The translations under genes were made by a program, and so were the position numbers. Source: JBGTLA01 sp041744375 (GTDB taxonomy: Bacteria > Actinomycetota > Acidimicrobiia > Spongiisociales > ZC4RG35). Taken from it: 64,000 bases of DNA. The notes below the pieces were generated by a model. That model was not told the origin of the DNA and did not search any database. It saw only the letters and a list, made by a program, of their open reading frames with translations. Below, in pieces: positions 33,904 through 43,314 of the stretch (positions within the stretch are counted from its first letter, which is position 1; each line of letters starts with the position of its first letter). The stretch covers positions 1-64,000 of the forward strand of contig JBGTLA010000053.1 in NCBI GenBank assembly GCA_041744375.1, read 5' to 3'.

Positions 33904-35394
33904 GTGAGACTCACAAAAACTCACGCAAGCGCATGGAAACTACTTGCGCTCTTTACCGTCTTGGCTCTGGTACTCGCTGCTTGTGGTAGCGAGGACGGGA
34001 CCGACACGGCGCCAGACCCAGCTCCGGCAACCACGGCGGCTCCGGATGACGGACCCGACGACGGCGATACCGACGGCGATACCGACGGCGTAGGGACTGA
34101 AGTCATCAATCTCGCCGTACTGTCGGAGTGTGAGGGCCCGTTCGGGGACTTCCACCAACAAGACATGGCCGGAGTGGGAGCTGCGTTCGCCGAGTATGCA
34201 GGTGCGACGATCACCGACCCGAACGATGCCGTGGCGGGCTTCACCGGGGCCTCGGTGGCCGGGGTGCCCGTCGAACTCGTCGGCATCGGATGCGGTGACG
34301 ACACCGCGGACAAGGCCATCGAGGAAACCCGCCGATTAATGGAGCAGATCGGTGCCGACATCATGATTGGCCCACTGTCCGGCGATGAGTCGATCGCCGT
34401 GGCCAACTATGCCAAAGACCATCCCAACCAGACCTTCATCAACGGCAGCGCCGGAGCGATGGACACGACACTCGAGGTGCAGGCCCCGAACTTCTTCCGC
34501 TTCAACTCAGACGGTGCGCAATGGAACGCCGGAATGGGCGACGTCGCCTACAACGAGTTGGGCTGGGAAACGGCTGCGGTGATCATGGACGATTACAGCT
34601 TCGCCTGGACGTCGGGCGCAGGATTCATCGCTGAGTACTGCGCGGCCGGCGGCGACGTGGTATCGCGGGTGTTCCCTCCGCTCGGCACGACCGATTACTC
34701 GTCGTTCGTCGACCAGCTTCCATCTCCCGATGAGGTCGACGGTTACTTCTGGGTGGTGGGTGGCGCCGGAACGTTGCCGGCACTGAAGGCGTTCGAGGAC
34801 TCCAAGGGCCCTCTTACGCCCGACCAGCACATGGGCAACCTCTTCTGGGAGTTCGCGGCTGGGAGCCTCGATGCCTCTCTCGAAGGGGCGTACGTCGGAG
34901 GGTTCGGTACGGCCGCTGACTTGGACATCCCGAGCGTGGCGGAGCACACCGAAATCATCGACAGGCACTTCGACAATCTCGAGCCGTTCGGCGAGGCAGC
35001 ACCACAGGCCCATTCGGGCTTCCTGGTCAACTACTACTCGGCGGCGAAGGCACTGATCAGGGCACTCGAGGAGGTCGGTGGGGACATCTCCGACAACCAG
35101 GCCGGCCTGCAGGCCGCTCTTTCTAACCTGGAGCTGGATGGCCCTTATGGCACTGTGACCCTCGATGAGAACCGCCAGGCGATCCAGGATCAGTACGTGC
35201 GTCAGCTCGTCCTCGGTGATGACGGTGCTCTCGGTCTCACCACCGTTGCCGTCATACCCAGCGTCGATCAGACGTTCGGAGGGACCTTCTCGCAGGGCGA
35301 AATGCCCAGCCGCGATGTGCCGTCGTGTGAGAGTCGGGACATCGCGTGGATCGGTAACGCCACACCTGTCGTCGGCGGTGTGCCCCAGGGCTGA
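33904..35394 (+). CDS. Liv-type ABC transporter substrate-binding lipoprotein
   Basis: 496 aa from GTG 33904, which has AAGGAGG six bases upstream. Signal peptide LLALFTVLALVLAAC with a lipobox Cys, then an Asp/Pro/Thr-rich linker (DDGDTDGDTDG) that tethers the domain outside the membrane. The type I periplasmic-binding fold follows (about residues 65-490): LAVLSECEGPFGDFHQQDMA, then GPLSGDESIAVANYA and YNELGWETAAVIMDDYSF. It is larger than E. coli LivK, as is common for actinobacterial relatives. Determines transporter specificity, which cannot be predicted here. Confidence 0.87.
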   Translation: MRLTKTHASAWKLLALFTVLALVLAACGSEDGTDTAPDPAPATTAAPDDGPDDGDTDGDTDGVGTEVINLAVLSECEGPFGDFHQQDMAGVGAAFAEYAGATITDPNDAVAGFTGASVAGVPVELVGIGCGDDTADKAIEETRRLMEQIGADIMIGPLSGDESIAVANYAKDHPNQTFINGSAGAMDTTLEVQAPNFFRFNSDGAQWNAGMGDVAYNELGWETAAVIMDDYSFAWTSGAGFIAEYCAAGGDVVSRVFPPLGTTDYSSFVDQLPSPDEVDGYFWVVGGAGTLPALKAFEDSKGPLTPDQHMGNLFWEFAAGSLDASLEGAYVGGFGTAADLDIPSVAEHTEIIDRHFDNLEPFGEAAPQAHSGFLVNYYSAAKALIRALEEVGGDISDNQAGLQAALSNLELDGPYGTVTLDENRQAIQDQYVRQLVLGDDGALGLTTVAVIPSVDQTFGGTFSQGEMPSRDVPSCESRDIAWIGNATPVVGGVPQG

Positions 35395-35430
35395 GACGAG
35401 AGACGATTCAGTGAGAATGAAGGCCAGAGC

Positions 35431-36198
35431 GTGACCGTCACCGACGTAGCTCCAATTCTGCGACTCAGTGGGGTGCAGATGGCCTTCGGAGGTGTGCAAG
35501 CCCTGCGCGGCGTCGACTTCGACGTCGCGCAGGGCGAGCGCCTCGCAGTGCTTGGGCCCAACGGGGCGGGAAAGACCACCCTCTTCAACATCATCGCCGG
35601 CGACTTTGCCCCCACCGTCGGAAAAGTGTGGATCGGAGGACGCGACGTGAGTACCGCTCCTGCCCGGCTCAGGCCGCGGCTGGGGGTGGCCCGCACCTAT
35701 CAGCGGACCAGGCTGTTCTCGGGCCTTTCGGTGGAGGACAACCTCTTCTTAGCCATCGTCGGCAAGGAGGGTGGCCATCTCAGGCTGTTCCGGAGCAAGG
35801 ACGACGATGAGCTGCGGAGGAGGGCGCGGGGGGCGGCGGGCCGAGTATGGCTGGCCGACAAGCTGTCGACTGTGGTCGACTCGTTGTCTCACGGCGAAAA
35901 ACGTCAACTCGAAGTGGGGATGGCCATGGCCGTCGCCCCTTCCCTCTTGATGCTCGACGAACCCGCGTCGGGCCTCTCCCGTGGTGAACGAGAGCAATTG
36001 ACCGAGATGTTGTTGGGGCTGGAAGAGTCGGTGACCCTGATCGTCATCGAACACGACATGGATGTGGCATTGCAGGTGGCGGAACGGGTGATCATGATGC
36101 ACGATGGCCTCATCGTGGCAGAGGGAACGCCCGACGAGATCCGGGCGAACCAGATGGTCCACGACATCTATCTGGGAAGTACCTTCGGAAATGAGTGA
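35431..36198 (+). CDS. Liv-type ABC transporter ATP-binding protein (LivG-like)
   Basis: 255 aa, GTG start. Walker A GPNGAGKT (about residues 41-48), LivG-type segment GVARTYQRTRLFSGLSVEDN, signature SHGEKRQLEVGMAMA, Walker B LLMLDEPASGLS and the switch His in VIEHDM. The usual LSGGQQ-like signature is SHGEKRQ, which is normal for LivG. Its 3' end overlaps the LivF-like gene by eight bases. Cytoplasmic ATPase of the importer. Confidence 0.9.
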   Translation: MTVTDVAPILRLSGVQMAFGGVQALRGVDFDVAQGERLAVLGPNGAGKTTLFNIIAGDFAPTVGKVWIGGRDVSTAPARLRPRLGVARTYQRTRLFSGLSVEDNLFLAIVGKEGGHLRLFRSKDDDELRRRARGAAGRVWLADKLSTVVDSLSHGEKRQLEVGMAMAVAPSLLMLDEPASGLSRGEREQLTEMLLGLEESVTLIVIEHDMDVALQVAERVIMMHDGLIVAEGTPDEIRANQMVHDIYLGSTFGNE

Positions 36199-36928
36199 CC
36201 ACCGGCGGCCCGTCCTCGAGATAACAGGTCTGTCGTCCGGCTACGGTCAGGCCAAGGTGCTGTTCGACATAGACCTCACGGTCGGTGTCGAAGCAGTGGC
36301 CGTCGTGGGCCGCAACGGTATGGGCAAGACCACACTGTGCAACACCATCATGGGTCTGTTGCCGGCTACGGCGGGGTCGATCAAACTGGATGGCGTCGAA
36401 GTTTCTGGCAAGAAGGCCTACCAGGTGGCCTCCGCCGGAGCCGGATACGTGCCGCAAGGACGCCGGCTCTTTCCATCCCTATCGGTGGATGAGCACTTGG
36501 AGATGCTCGCCAAGGGAACGGCCGGGAAGCGCTGGACCAAGGATGCCGTCTACGGTCTCTTTCCGCGCCTGACCGAGCGACGGAAAGTCAGCGGGGCGGC
36601 GCTTTCGGGAGGTGAGCAACAGATGCTGGCCATCGGCCGGGCGCTGCTGCTGAACTCGCGACTCATCGTGATGGACGAGCCATCTGAAGGCCTCGCCCCC
36701 ACGATCGTCGAGCAGCTCGTCGAGACCTGCCACACCCTGGTGGCAGAGGGCCATGCCGTCCTTCTCGTCGAACAGAATCTGTCCGTTGCCACCTCGGTGG
36801 CCGATCGGCAGCTGGTCATGGTGTCGGGACGCATCGAAACCGAGTTGACCGCCTCCGAGTTGGTCAACGACGCCGACGCCCAGCGTCGGTACCTGGGCGT
36901 CGACTCGCTCAAGGACGGTGTTTCATAG
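36191..36928 (+). CDS. Liv-type ABC transporter ATP-binding protein (LivF-like)
   Basis: 245 aa from ATG 36191. Walker A GRNGMGKT, LivF-type GYVPQGRRLFPSLSVDEHL, signature LSGGEQQMLAIGRALLLN, Walker B LIVMDEPSEGLAP and VEQNL after it. Second ATPase of the importer, overlapping the LivG-like gene. The gene order H-M-K-G-F puts the binding protein in the middle of the operon. Confidence 0.9.
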   Translation: MSDHRRPVLEITGLSSGYGQAKVLFDIDLTVGVEAVAVVGRNGMGKTTLCNTIMGLLPATAGSIKLDGVEVSGKKAYQVASAGAGYVPQGRRLFPSLSVDEHLEMLAKGTAGKRWTKDAVYGLFPRLTERRKVSGAALSGGEQQMLAIGRALLLNSRLIVMDEPSEGLAPTIVEQLVETCHTLVAEGHAVLLVEQNLSVATSVADRQLVMVSGRIETELTASELVNDADAQRRYLGVDSLKDGVS

Positions 36929-36936
36929 AGCGCTTC

Positions 36937-37866
36937 TTGATCACCGGTGCGATGGGTTGCATCGGCGCCTGGGCTACGAAGCTGCTCCTGGAAGAGGGTG
37001 CCGATGTGGCGATCTTCGACCTCGACGCAGACGATCGCCGTCTCAGGTCGGTGATCGACTCCGATGATCTCTCACGGGTCGAGCGAATCTCAGGGGACAT
37101 CACGGATCTGCAGCGAGTGCGTGAAGCCATGGCGGGCCGGACCCACATGATCCACCTGGCCGCTCTCCAGGTGCCCATGTGTCGGGCCAACCCGCCGCTT
37201 GGAGCAGTGGTGAACGTGGCCGGAACGACGAATGTCTTGGAGAACGCCCGCCAGCTCGGTCTCGAGCATCTCGTCTACGCCAGCAGCATGGCCGTGTTCG
37301 GCCACCCCCGCCACTACCGGGAGAGGATCCTGTCGCCCGACGCGCTCCGTCTGCCTGAGACGTTGTACGGAGTGTTCAAGGTCGCCAACGAAGACACGGC
37401 GGGGGTCTACTGGCACGATCATCAGGTCCCCAGTATCGGGCTGCGGCCGTACACGGTGTACGGGCCCCTGCGGGACCAGGGCGCCACTTCCCAGCCGACA
37501 CTGGCGATTGAAGCGGCCGTGCGGGGGGAGCCCTATCACATTGGATATGGGGGGACGGCCGGCTATCAGTTTGCCCCCGACGTCGCCCGGCTCTTCATCA
37601 TGGCTGCCCGAGCCGAACCCAAAGGCGCCCACGTCTACTCTCTGAGCGGTGACATCGTGACCATGTCCGAGTTGGTGCGGTTGATCGGAGAGGTGACGGG
37701 GACCGATCTGATCACCTACGACGACACCCCGTTGCCTTTTCCCGACGGAGCAGATGACACCCCGCTCCGCCAACGTTTCGGCGAGATCCCGCACACTCCC
37801 CTGAGCGAGGCCATTCGCCGCACCGCCGAGTTCTTCGAAAAGCGAGGCACGAATGGCCACGCTTGA
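36937..37866 (+). CDS. NAD-dependent epimerase/dehydratase (extended SDR)
   Basis: 309 aa from TTG 36937. NAD-binding TGAMGCIG at the very start, MIHLAALQVPMC, SSMAVFG and the catalytic YGVFK pair; LRPYTVYGP is typical of UDP-sugar epimerases and GalE-like aldose or uronate enzymes. With the TTG start, only LITG of the first beta strand remains; the frame is open upstream (ERFLITG) but offers only ATA at 36925 as a possible initiator. Overlaps the RraA-like gene by 14 bases. In this context it may act on a free sugar, sugar acid or lactone. Confidence 0.8.
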   Translation: MITGAMGCIGAWATKLLLEEGADVAIFDLDADDRRLRSVIDSDDLSRVERISGDITDLQRVREAMAGRTHMIHLAALQVPMCRANPPLGAVVNVAGTTNVLENARQLGLEHLVYASSMAVFGHPRHYRERILSPDALRLPETLYGVFKVANEDTAGVYWHDHQVPSIGLRPYTVYGPLRDQGATSQPTLAIEAAVRGEPYHIGYGGTAGYQFAPDVARLFIMAARAEPKGAHVYSLSGDIVTMSELVRLIGEVTGTDLITYDDTPLPFPDGADDTPLRQRFGEIPHTPLSEAIRRTAEFFEKRGTNGHA

Positions 37867-38530
37867 CATCGAACGCTCCCGCCTCGATGAGATCGGCACC
37901 CGGCTCGAAGGGCTCTACACCGGGATCATCCACGACGTACTGCGCGCCCGAGGCGAAGACACCGGCGTCTTGCCCAAGGAGATCCGCTCTCTCGCCGGTG
38001 GGGGCAAGACCGGCGGAGTGGCCTACACGATGGAAGGAAGGCCCGCTTCCGATCTCGACGGGCACGAGACCCTGCTCCTGTGGACCGAGTTCCTGTCGGA
38101 TGTCCCGCCCGGTGCCCTGGTCGTGTGTCAGGCCAATGACGACGAGGTGGCGCACATGGGAGAGCTGTCCGCAGAGACGCTTCAACATCGGGGCGTGCGC
38201 GGGTTCATCGTCGATGGAGGCTGCAGGGACTCCCGGTTCGTGCTCGATATGGGTTTTCCAGTCTGGTGCAGATACACCACGCCCGCCGACATCGTGGGCA
38301 GGTGGCGCGTCGAGAGTCACGGCGACCCCATCACCATTGGCACCGCCACCGTCAACACCGGAGACTGGGTCCTCGCCGACGACGACGGCGTGGTCGTGGT
38401 GCCGGCTGCGACGGCCGAGGAGGTCATCAGCGAGGCTGAAACCCAGGCTGCGACAGAGGATGAGATCCGGGCCGCCGTTCTCCGGGGCGTGTCACCCAAG
38501 GAGGCCTACCTCAAGCACGGCAAGTTCTGA
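37853..38530 (+). CDS. RraA-like / HMG aldolase-like family protein
   Basis: 225 aa. The RraA fold is recognisable from ELSAETLQHRGVRGFIVDGG then CRDS, where the Arg-Asp pair binds metal and substrate in 4-hydroxy-4-methyl-2-oxoglutarate/oxaloacetate aldolases, and from GDWVLADDDGVVVVPA near the C-terminus. Catalytic members cleave a 4-hydroxy-2-oxo acid to pyruvate or decarboxylate oxaloacetate; others inhibit RNase E. The catabolic neighbourhood favours an aldolase or sugar-acid role. It starts 14 bases before the epimerase stop. End of the plus-strand run. Confidence 0.82.
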   Translation: MATLDIERSRLDEIGTRLEGLYTGIIHDVLRARGEDTGVLPKEIRSLAGGGKTGGVAYTMEGRPASDLDGHETLLLWTEFLSDVPPGALVVCQANDDEVAHMGELSAETLQHRGVRGFIVDGGCRDSRFVLDMGFPVWCRYTTPADIVGRWRVESHGDPITIGTATVNTGDWVLADDDGVVVVPAATAEEVISEAETQAATEDEIRAAVLRGVSPKEAYLKHGKF

Positions 38531-38639
38531 TGCTCCGGCGCCGCTACTGAGTTGGGTGCGGTGCCGCCTCATCCGTTCTCGATGCCGGACGAATACGTCG
38601 AGCGGTCGACAGACACGAGCAAACGCAAGGGCGTGCGCC

Positions 38640-40859
38640 CTAGAACTCGAATTCCTCGGCAGGCGCGCCAACCTCGACGGAAGCGGTCTCGGTGGCATGG
38701 AGGAGGGTTGTCTGGACGATGTTCTTCGCCCGGGCGAAGTTGTCGATCTCCACGGGAACGGGGCTCGTCCTCAGGCCGAGGGCATAGGCGGCGGCGTTGC
38801 GGCCGATGGCCCGATACGAGTCGAGCGTCAGCAGTGGGGCCATCGAAAAGAGTTCCAGGTTGTCGAGGGGTTCGAGGTCGGCGCGGTGAATGACTGCCGT
38901 CCCCTTCGACTGGATGCCGATGGATATTCCCGACCCGCTGAGCCGGGAGGCATCGTGGGCTATGAAGGCGACATCGGACGTCCGGCGCACGCGCACGAAC
39001 CGGGGCGCTCCGCCGATTGACCGCACTCCTTCGTCGAGAGCCTTCAAGACCGACCCATGGCTCAGCCCGTTGATGGTGGCCTGCAACGAAGCGGCAAAGG
39101 CCGGTCCCAAACCGATCACCACCTCGGTGTGGTTTGCGCCTGGTAGGGCTTCGGCTCTCCCAACCGACGAGTCGGCCCGAGGGCTGCGGTGTGCGGCGAA
39201 ACTGGCTGGATCGAGGCGGTGGGGCAACGTCTGGAGCCTTTCCCACCTCTCGCCTTCCAGACGGTATCCGGTTCCCGGGCCCCGGTAATGGTTCGGATCG
39301 CTCACCGCCGACTCGACTTGCCAATCGCTTCCCACGATGGCCGACGTCTGGAGGTAGTCGCCGCTGACGCGGAGGCGCTGCATTCCCAGCACCGCCTCGG
39401 CGATGTCCGTGTGCCCTGCGGCTTGCAGGGCGCGGACCACGTCTATCCCTGTCACATTCTCGGCGTACACCAGATCAGCCGCTTCGACATCTGCCGCCCG
39501 GTCTCTGTCCGGCATGTCGGCGCTGTCGTACGCCAGCACTGCATCGGCTACCTCCTGGTCGGTGATCGCCGGCAAGCCGAGGTGCCGGAACACCGATTGG
39601 ATCGCAGTTGCCGCTCGTTGCCGAACGGTCAAGGCCGCCTCTTCGCTCAGTGGCTCTATGCCGGCGTCGACTTGCCAGTCGCGTTGAATGGTGGTCCATT
39701 CGTCGAAGTCGTCGGAGTCGTAGTTGCCACCGCCGAACATGTTGTCGTAGCGCGGCACTGCGCTGTAGCCCGAGGTCACGAAGTCGGTTCCCGGTAGGAA
39801 TTGTCCCATCAGCTTGGCGGTCTTGCGTATGGGTGAATGCGAGGCGATGGCGTCGTTGCCGGAGGCCACTTCCAGACCCAGCCAGGCCGCCATGAGGTTT
39901 TCGGCGAGGATCGACTTGGACCCTCCGGGGAGGGCCAGTGGCAGAGCGACAGTGGATATGCCTCCGTTCTGGACACCCTGCGACCCGGCGGCACGGATCA
40001 GCGAAAGGCAGCGAGCTTCCAGGTGGAGCATGGAACATCCCTCGGCATGTCCCATCAGCGCCTCCGAACCGCTACCCGACGTGAATCGGACCTTGATGCC
40101 GCGCGAGGCGTAGGCGGAGGCCAGGAATGCCTTCGACCAGGGAGTGTCGTCTCCATCGACCAGGGCGGCGTCGGTGCCATACACCGACAGCGTCTCCGAA
40201 TAGGTGGTGAGGCCTTGCATGCCGAGTTGAAGATTTCGCCTTTCCTCGACGGCGCATTGCGTAAGGGCGCCGGGGCGGCCGGTCTGTGATCCGACCAGCA
40301 AAGCGATGGCGTTGAGGGGGGCGTACCGGGCGACACCCACGGTGGTTTCTATCTCGGCGAAGCCTCTGGCGGCCGCTTCTGCGGCGTCGGCAGCCAGTAG
40401 TGCGGGGCTCTCCTTGCGGTTTGTGACATGTGCCTGGTTGGCGGGTCGCCGCCGGGCGCGCAGCTTCTTGAGAGCGAACATCATTTCCACCGGATCGAGC
40501 AGGGAGACCACGTGGGCCAGCTTGGCCGGTGTCAGGCCGCGAGAGAGACGAACGAGGTCCTCGCGAGAAATCCCCACATCGATGAGGCGATGAGCAATCT
40601 CGAGGTCGGGAAGAGCCATGGCGCCCTCGGCTACTTCGAGGTCGATTCCGTGCAGGCTGACGAAAATATCGATCAGGTCGAATTCGTCCGCCCGCTTTCC
40701 GTCCATCGATTCGACGACCCCGTCGCGTACGGTCAGCTCAGGAGTGGGATCGTTCGGGCCGTTCATCGTCACCAGCCCGAGATCGGGCTGAGGTTCGATG
40801 ATGGTCTCCAGACGCAGTTCCCTGTCGGCGCGCGCCCGTGCTCGGCCGGACTCGCTCAT
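38640..40859 (-). CDS. B12-dependent diol/glycerol dehydratase, large and medium subunits fused
   Basis: 739 aa from ATG 40859, which overlaps the small-subunit stop (ATGA). Residues about 1-545 match the large subunit PduC: SPNDP-like MNGPNDPTPE, QAHVTN, ETTVGVARYAPLNAIALLVG, GDDTPWSKAFLASAYASRG, the VQNGGIS Gln and the TSGYSAVPRYDNMFGGG loop. Residues about 560-735 match the medium subunit PduD: EVVIGLGPAF, RLSGSGISIGIQSKGTAVIH and NLELFSMAPLLTLDSYR. Fusion of the two is also known from mycobacteria. It converts 1,2-diols or glycerol to aldehydes by a radical route. No reactivase and no microcompartment shell gene is present. Confidence 0.92.
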   Translation of the reverse strand: MSESGRARARADRELRLETIIEPQPDLGLVTMNGPNDPTPELTVRDGVVESMDGKRADEFDLIDIFVSLHGIDLEVAEGAMALPDLEIAHRLIDVGISREDLVRLSRGLTPAKLAHVVSLLDPVEMMFALKKLRARRRPANQAHVTNRKESPALLAADAAEAAARGFAEIETTVGVARYAPLNAIALLVGSQTGRPGALTQCAVEERRNLQLGMQGLTTYSETLSVYGTDAALVDGDDTPWSKAFLASAYASRGIKVRFTSGSGSEALMGHAEGCSMLHLEARCLSLIRAAGSQGVQNGGISTVALPLALPGGSKSILAENLMAAWLGLEVASGNDAIASHSPIRKTAKLMGQFLPGTDFVTSGYSAVPRYDNMFGGGNYDSDDFDEWTTIQRDWQVDAGIEPLSEEAALTVRQRAATAIQSVFRHLGLPAITDQEVADAVLAYDSADMPDRDRAADVEAADLVYAENVTGIDVVRALQAAGHTDIAEAVLGMQRLRVSGDYLQTSAIVGSDWQVESAVSDPNHYRGPGTGYRLEGERWERLQTLPHRLDPASFAAHRSPRADSSVGRAEALPGANHTEVVIGLGPAFAASLQATINGLSHGSVLKALDEGVRSIGGAPRFVRVRRTSDVAFIAHDASRLSGSGISIGIQSKGTAVIHRADLEPLDNLELFSMAPLLTLDSYRAIGRNAAAYALGLRTSPVPVEIDNFARAKNIVQTTLLHATETASVEVGAPAEEFEF

Positions 40860-41269
40860 TTCAGGAGGTTCCTGCGGGCGTAGGCCACCGACGCCTCCCG
40901 CACCAGGGCGGCAACCGACGTCGCCGAGTAGTCTTCTTCCAAGCGCTCCGCCCATTCTTCGAGTACCTGAGCCGACGATCGGCCTGGTCGGAGCGCGGTG
41001 TAGATCTCGAGGATGACCTCGTCAGGGATGACAGCCATCTCAGCGGCGCGATCGAGATTGTCGCCCAGTTGGCTCATACCGACACTGCGGGCTACCCCAG
41101 CCTGCATCCTGAGGGTTGCGGGTGTTGCCCGAAAATCGCCTTCGGGTATCGATCCATGGAAAAGCCCATCCAGGGTGAGCTCATCGAGTCGCAAGCCATG
41201 CGGCGTTCGGACGAGATCCGGCCGGTTGGATGAGAGGGGATAGTCGTAGGCGGGATCGAATTCTGCCAT
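40856..41269 (-). CDS. Diol dehydratase small subunit (PduE-like)
   Basis: 137 aa from ATG 41269 (MAEFDPAYDYPLSSNRPDLV). Family features: TPHGLRLDELTLDGLFHG, ATPATLRMQAGVARSVG, NLDRAAEMAVIPDEVILEIY and ALRPGRSSAQVLEEWAERLE, followed by FVREA-like ALVREASVAYARRNLLK. The variable N-terminal extension of enteric PduE, which targets microcompartments, is absent. This fits a soluble enzyme. First gene of a two-gene minus-strand operon, divergent from the aldehyde dehydrogenase at 41455. Confidence 0.92.
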   Translation of the reverse strand: MAEFDPAYDYPLSSNRPDLVRTPHGLRLDELTLDGLFHGSIPEGDFRATPATLRMQAGVARSVGMSQLGDNLDRAAEMAVIPDEVILEIYTALRPGRSSAQVLEEWAERLEEDYSATSVAALVREASVAYARRNLLK

Positions 41270-41454
41270 GCCGGCATGGTACTGACTCTCGTGGTGAGCT
41301 CTTCTCGCGTCGCCCACCGAAAGGACCTATCGGGTCTGGGTGGGGTCTCCACTCAGGACGCGCGGACGGACGTCCGTCCAAGCCATGGGCCGGCGTCGTG
41401 GATCGATTCCGGTACCGCAGCTGCCCCTGTCGGCTCGCCCCTAAGCTGCGAGGC

Positions 41455-42954
41455 GTGACGACCAACACCTCCGTACAGCTGCCAGGACCGCTTCGAGATC
41501 TCGCCGATCGGGCTCTCTTGCGTGAGCTGGCCTACGTCGACGGAGCCTGGGTGGGTGCCGACTCCGGTGCTGTGTTCGATGTCATCGACCCGGCGACGGG
41601 AGAGGGTATCGCCACCGTGCCGTGCATGGGTGCGGCCGAGACCAGGACGGCCATTGTCGCGGCCGAAGTCGCTTTCGGGGTCTGGCGGGCGATGACCGCC
41701 AAACAGCGGGCGCGGATCCTGCGCAACTGGGCGGATCTCATGCGAGAGCACAGTGACGACCTTTCCTTGATCCTCACGGTCGAGCAGGGAAAGCCGTTGG
41801 CGGAGTCGCGCGCTGAGATCGAGTACGGGGCGTCGTTTCTCGAGTGGTTCGGGGAAGAGGCGAAGCGGGTTTACGGAGATGTGATCCCGACGCCGCTACC
41901 GGGCCGACGTGTGGTGGTCCTCAAACAGCCGGTGGGTGTCACGGCCGGCATCACACCGTGGAACTTCCCGGCGGCGATGGTGACCCGCAAGTGTGCTCCT
42001 GCCCTGGCGGCTGGGAACACCATGGTCCTGAAGCCGGCTGAGCAGACCCCACTGTCCGCGCTGGCCATCTGCGAGCTGGCCGACCGAGCCGGTGTTCCCC
42101 CCGGTGTCTTCAACGTAGTCACGACCGACGCCGCCGGCGCGCCGGCAATCGGTGAAGAAATGACGGCGAACCCGACGGTGCGAATGGTGGGGTTCACCGG
42201 GTCGACCGAGGTCGGCAAGCTGTTGATGCGTCGCTGCGCCGACACCGTCAAGAAGGTGAGTCTCGAACTGGGCGGCAACGCCCCATTCATTGTCTTCGAA
42301 GACGCCGACCTCGACCTCGTCGTCGATGCCCTCGAGTCGTGCAAGTGGCGCAACGCCGGGCAGACGTGTATCTCCGCCAACCGCATCCTCGTGCAGAGGG
42401 GAGTCTTGGACGAACTGACGGGACGTCTGGTCGAGTACGCCAACCGCTTGATAGTGGGCGCAGGCACCATCCAAGGCGCCCAAATCGGTCCGCTGATCGA
42501 CGAGCAGGGTCTCGAGAAGGTCGAGCACCATGTCGCCAATGCCATCGAGGGCGGGGCCACCGTTGCCACCGGTGGCGGCCGGCATCAACTAGGGGGACTG
42601 TTCTTCGAACCGACTGTCCTCACGGATGTGAGTCCTGAGATGGTCATGTCTTGCGAGGAGACCTTCGGTCCGGTCGCCGGTTTGATTCCTTTCGAAACCG
42701 AGGAGGAGGCCGTCGCCATCGCCAACGACACGCCCTACGGCCTGTGCGCCTATTTCTTCACTCGTGACCTGGCGACGGCCTGGCGAGTAGGCGAGGCGCT
42801 CGAAGCGGGTATCGTCGGCCTCAATACCGGCTTCGTATCGACTGAAGTTGCACCGTTCGGCGGGGTGAAGGAGTCGGGATTGGGCCGGGAAGGGTCGCAC
42901 TATGCCATCGAGGAATGGGTCGAGACCAAGTACCTCACATTCGCCGGCATTTGA
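41455..42954 (+). CDS. Succinate-semialdehyde dehydrogenase-like aldehyde dehydrogenase
   Basis: 499 aa from GTG 41455; TAAGCT lies seven bases upstream and no ribosome site is seen, so the mRNA may be leaderless. The ALDH core is complete: TPWNFPAAMVTRKCAPALAA, FTGSTEVGKLLM, catalytic Glu in LELGGNAPF and catalytic Cys in RNAGQTCISANR. The KWRNAGQTC context and overall pattern are those of GabD. It oxidises an aldehyde with NAD(P) in the cytoplasm. Divergent from the diol dehydratase, whose product is an aldehyde, so it could also oxidise propanal or 3-hydroxypropanal. Confidence 0.88.
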   Translation: MTTNTSVQLPGPLRDLADRALLRELAYVDGAWVGADSGAVFDVIDPATGEGIATVPCMGAAETRTAIVAAEVAFGVWRAMTAKQRARILRNWADLMREHSDDLSLILTVEQGKPLAESRAEIEYGASFLEWFGEEAKRVYGDVIPTPLPGRRVVVLKQPVGVTAGITPWNFPAAMVTRKCAPALAAGNTMVLKPAEQTPLSALAICELADRAGVPPGVFNVVTTDAAGAPAIGEEMTANPTVRMVGFTGSTEVGKLLMRRCADTVKKVSLELGGNAPFIVFEDADLDLVVDALESCKWRNAGQTCISANRILVQRGVLDELTGRLVEYANRLIVGAGTIQGAQIGPLIDEQGLEKVEHHVANAIEGGATVATGGGRHQLGGLFFEPTVLTDVSPEMVMSCEETFGPVAGLIPFETEEEAVAIANDTPYGLCAYFFTRDLATAWRVGEALEAGIVGLNTGFVSTEVAPFGGVKESGLGREGSHYAIEEWVETKYLTFAGI

Positions 42955-42980
42955 TTCTCGAGCAACACGAAAGCGAAGCA

Positions 42981-43295
42981 ATGATCGTCGAGCAGCGCGA
43001 CTACCACATCTACACCGGCAAGCTGCAAGAGTTGGTGGAGCTGTACGAGAGCGAAGGGATCCAGATCCAAGAGGAGATTTTGGGCAACCTGATCGGGTGG
43101 TTCATCACCGACGTCGGGGCCCTGTCCACAGTGGTCAGCTTGTGGGGTTACGAGAACAGCGCCGAGCGGGAAGAGCGGCGCGCACGGCTCCAACAGGATC
43201 AGCGCTGGAGAGTTTTCGTGGACAAGATCCAACCGCTGATCCACACCCAACAGAACCGCATCTTGAAGCCGACGAACTTCTCACCGATCCGATAG
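42981..43295 (+). CDS. NIPSNAP-like small protein
   Basis: 104 aa from ATG 42981. The family pattern is visible: EQRDYHIYTGKLQELVELYE at the start, then a central IGWFITDVGALSTVVSLWGY and the charged EREERRARLQQDQRW. A ferredoxin-like dimeric alpha/beta barrel, usually without proven activity, often next to catabolic enzymes. Lies between the aldehyde dehydrogenase and an SDR on the same strand. Confidence 0.8.
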   Translation: MIVEQRDYHIYTGKLQELVELYESEGIQIQEEILGNLIGWFITDVGALSTVVSLWGYENSAEREERRARLQQDQRWRVFVDKIQPLIHTQQNRILKPTNFSPIR

Positions 43296-43314
43296 GCGGA
43301 GAAAAGGAAGCTGA

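Noticed and set aside
32856..33914. 352-codon frame opposite the LivM-like permease
   Set aside because: Antisense shadow, very rich in Glu, Asp, Gln and His; the plus strand encodes a clear permease.
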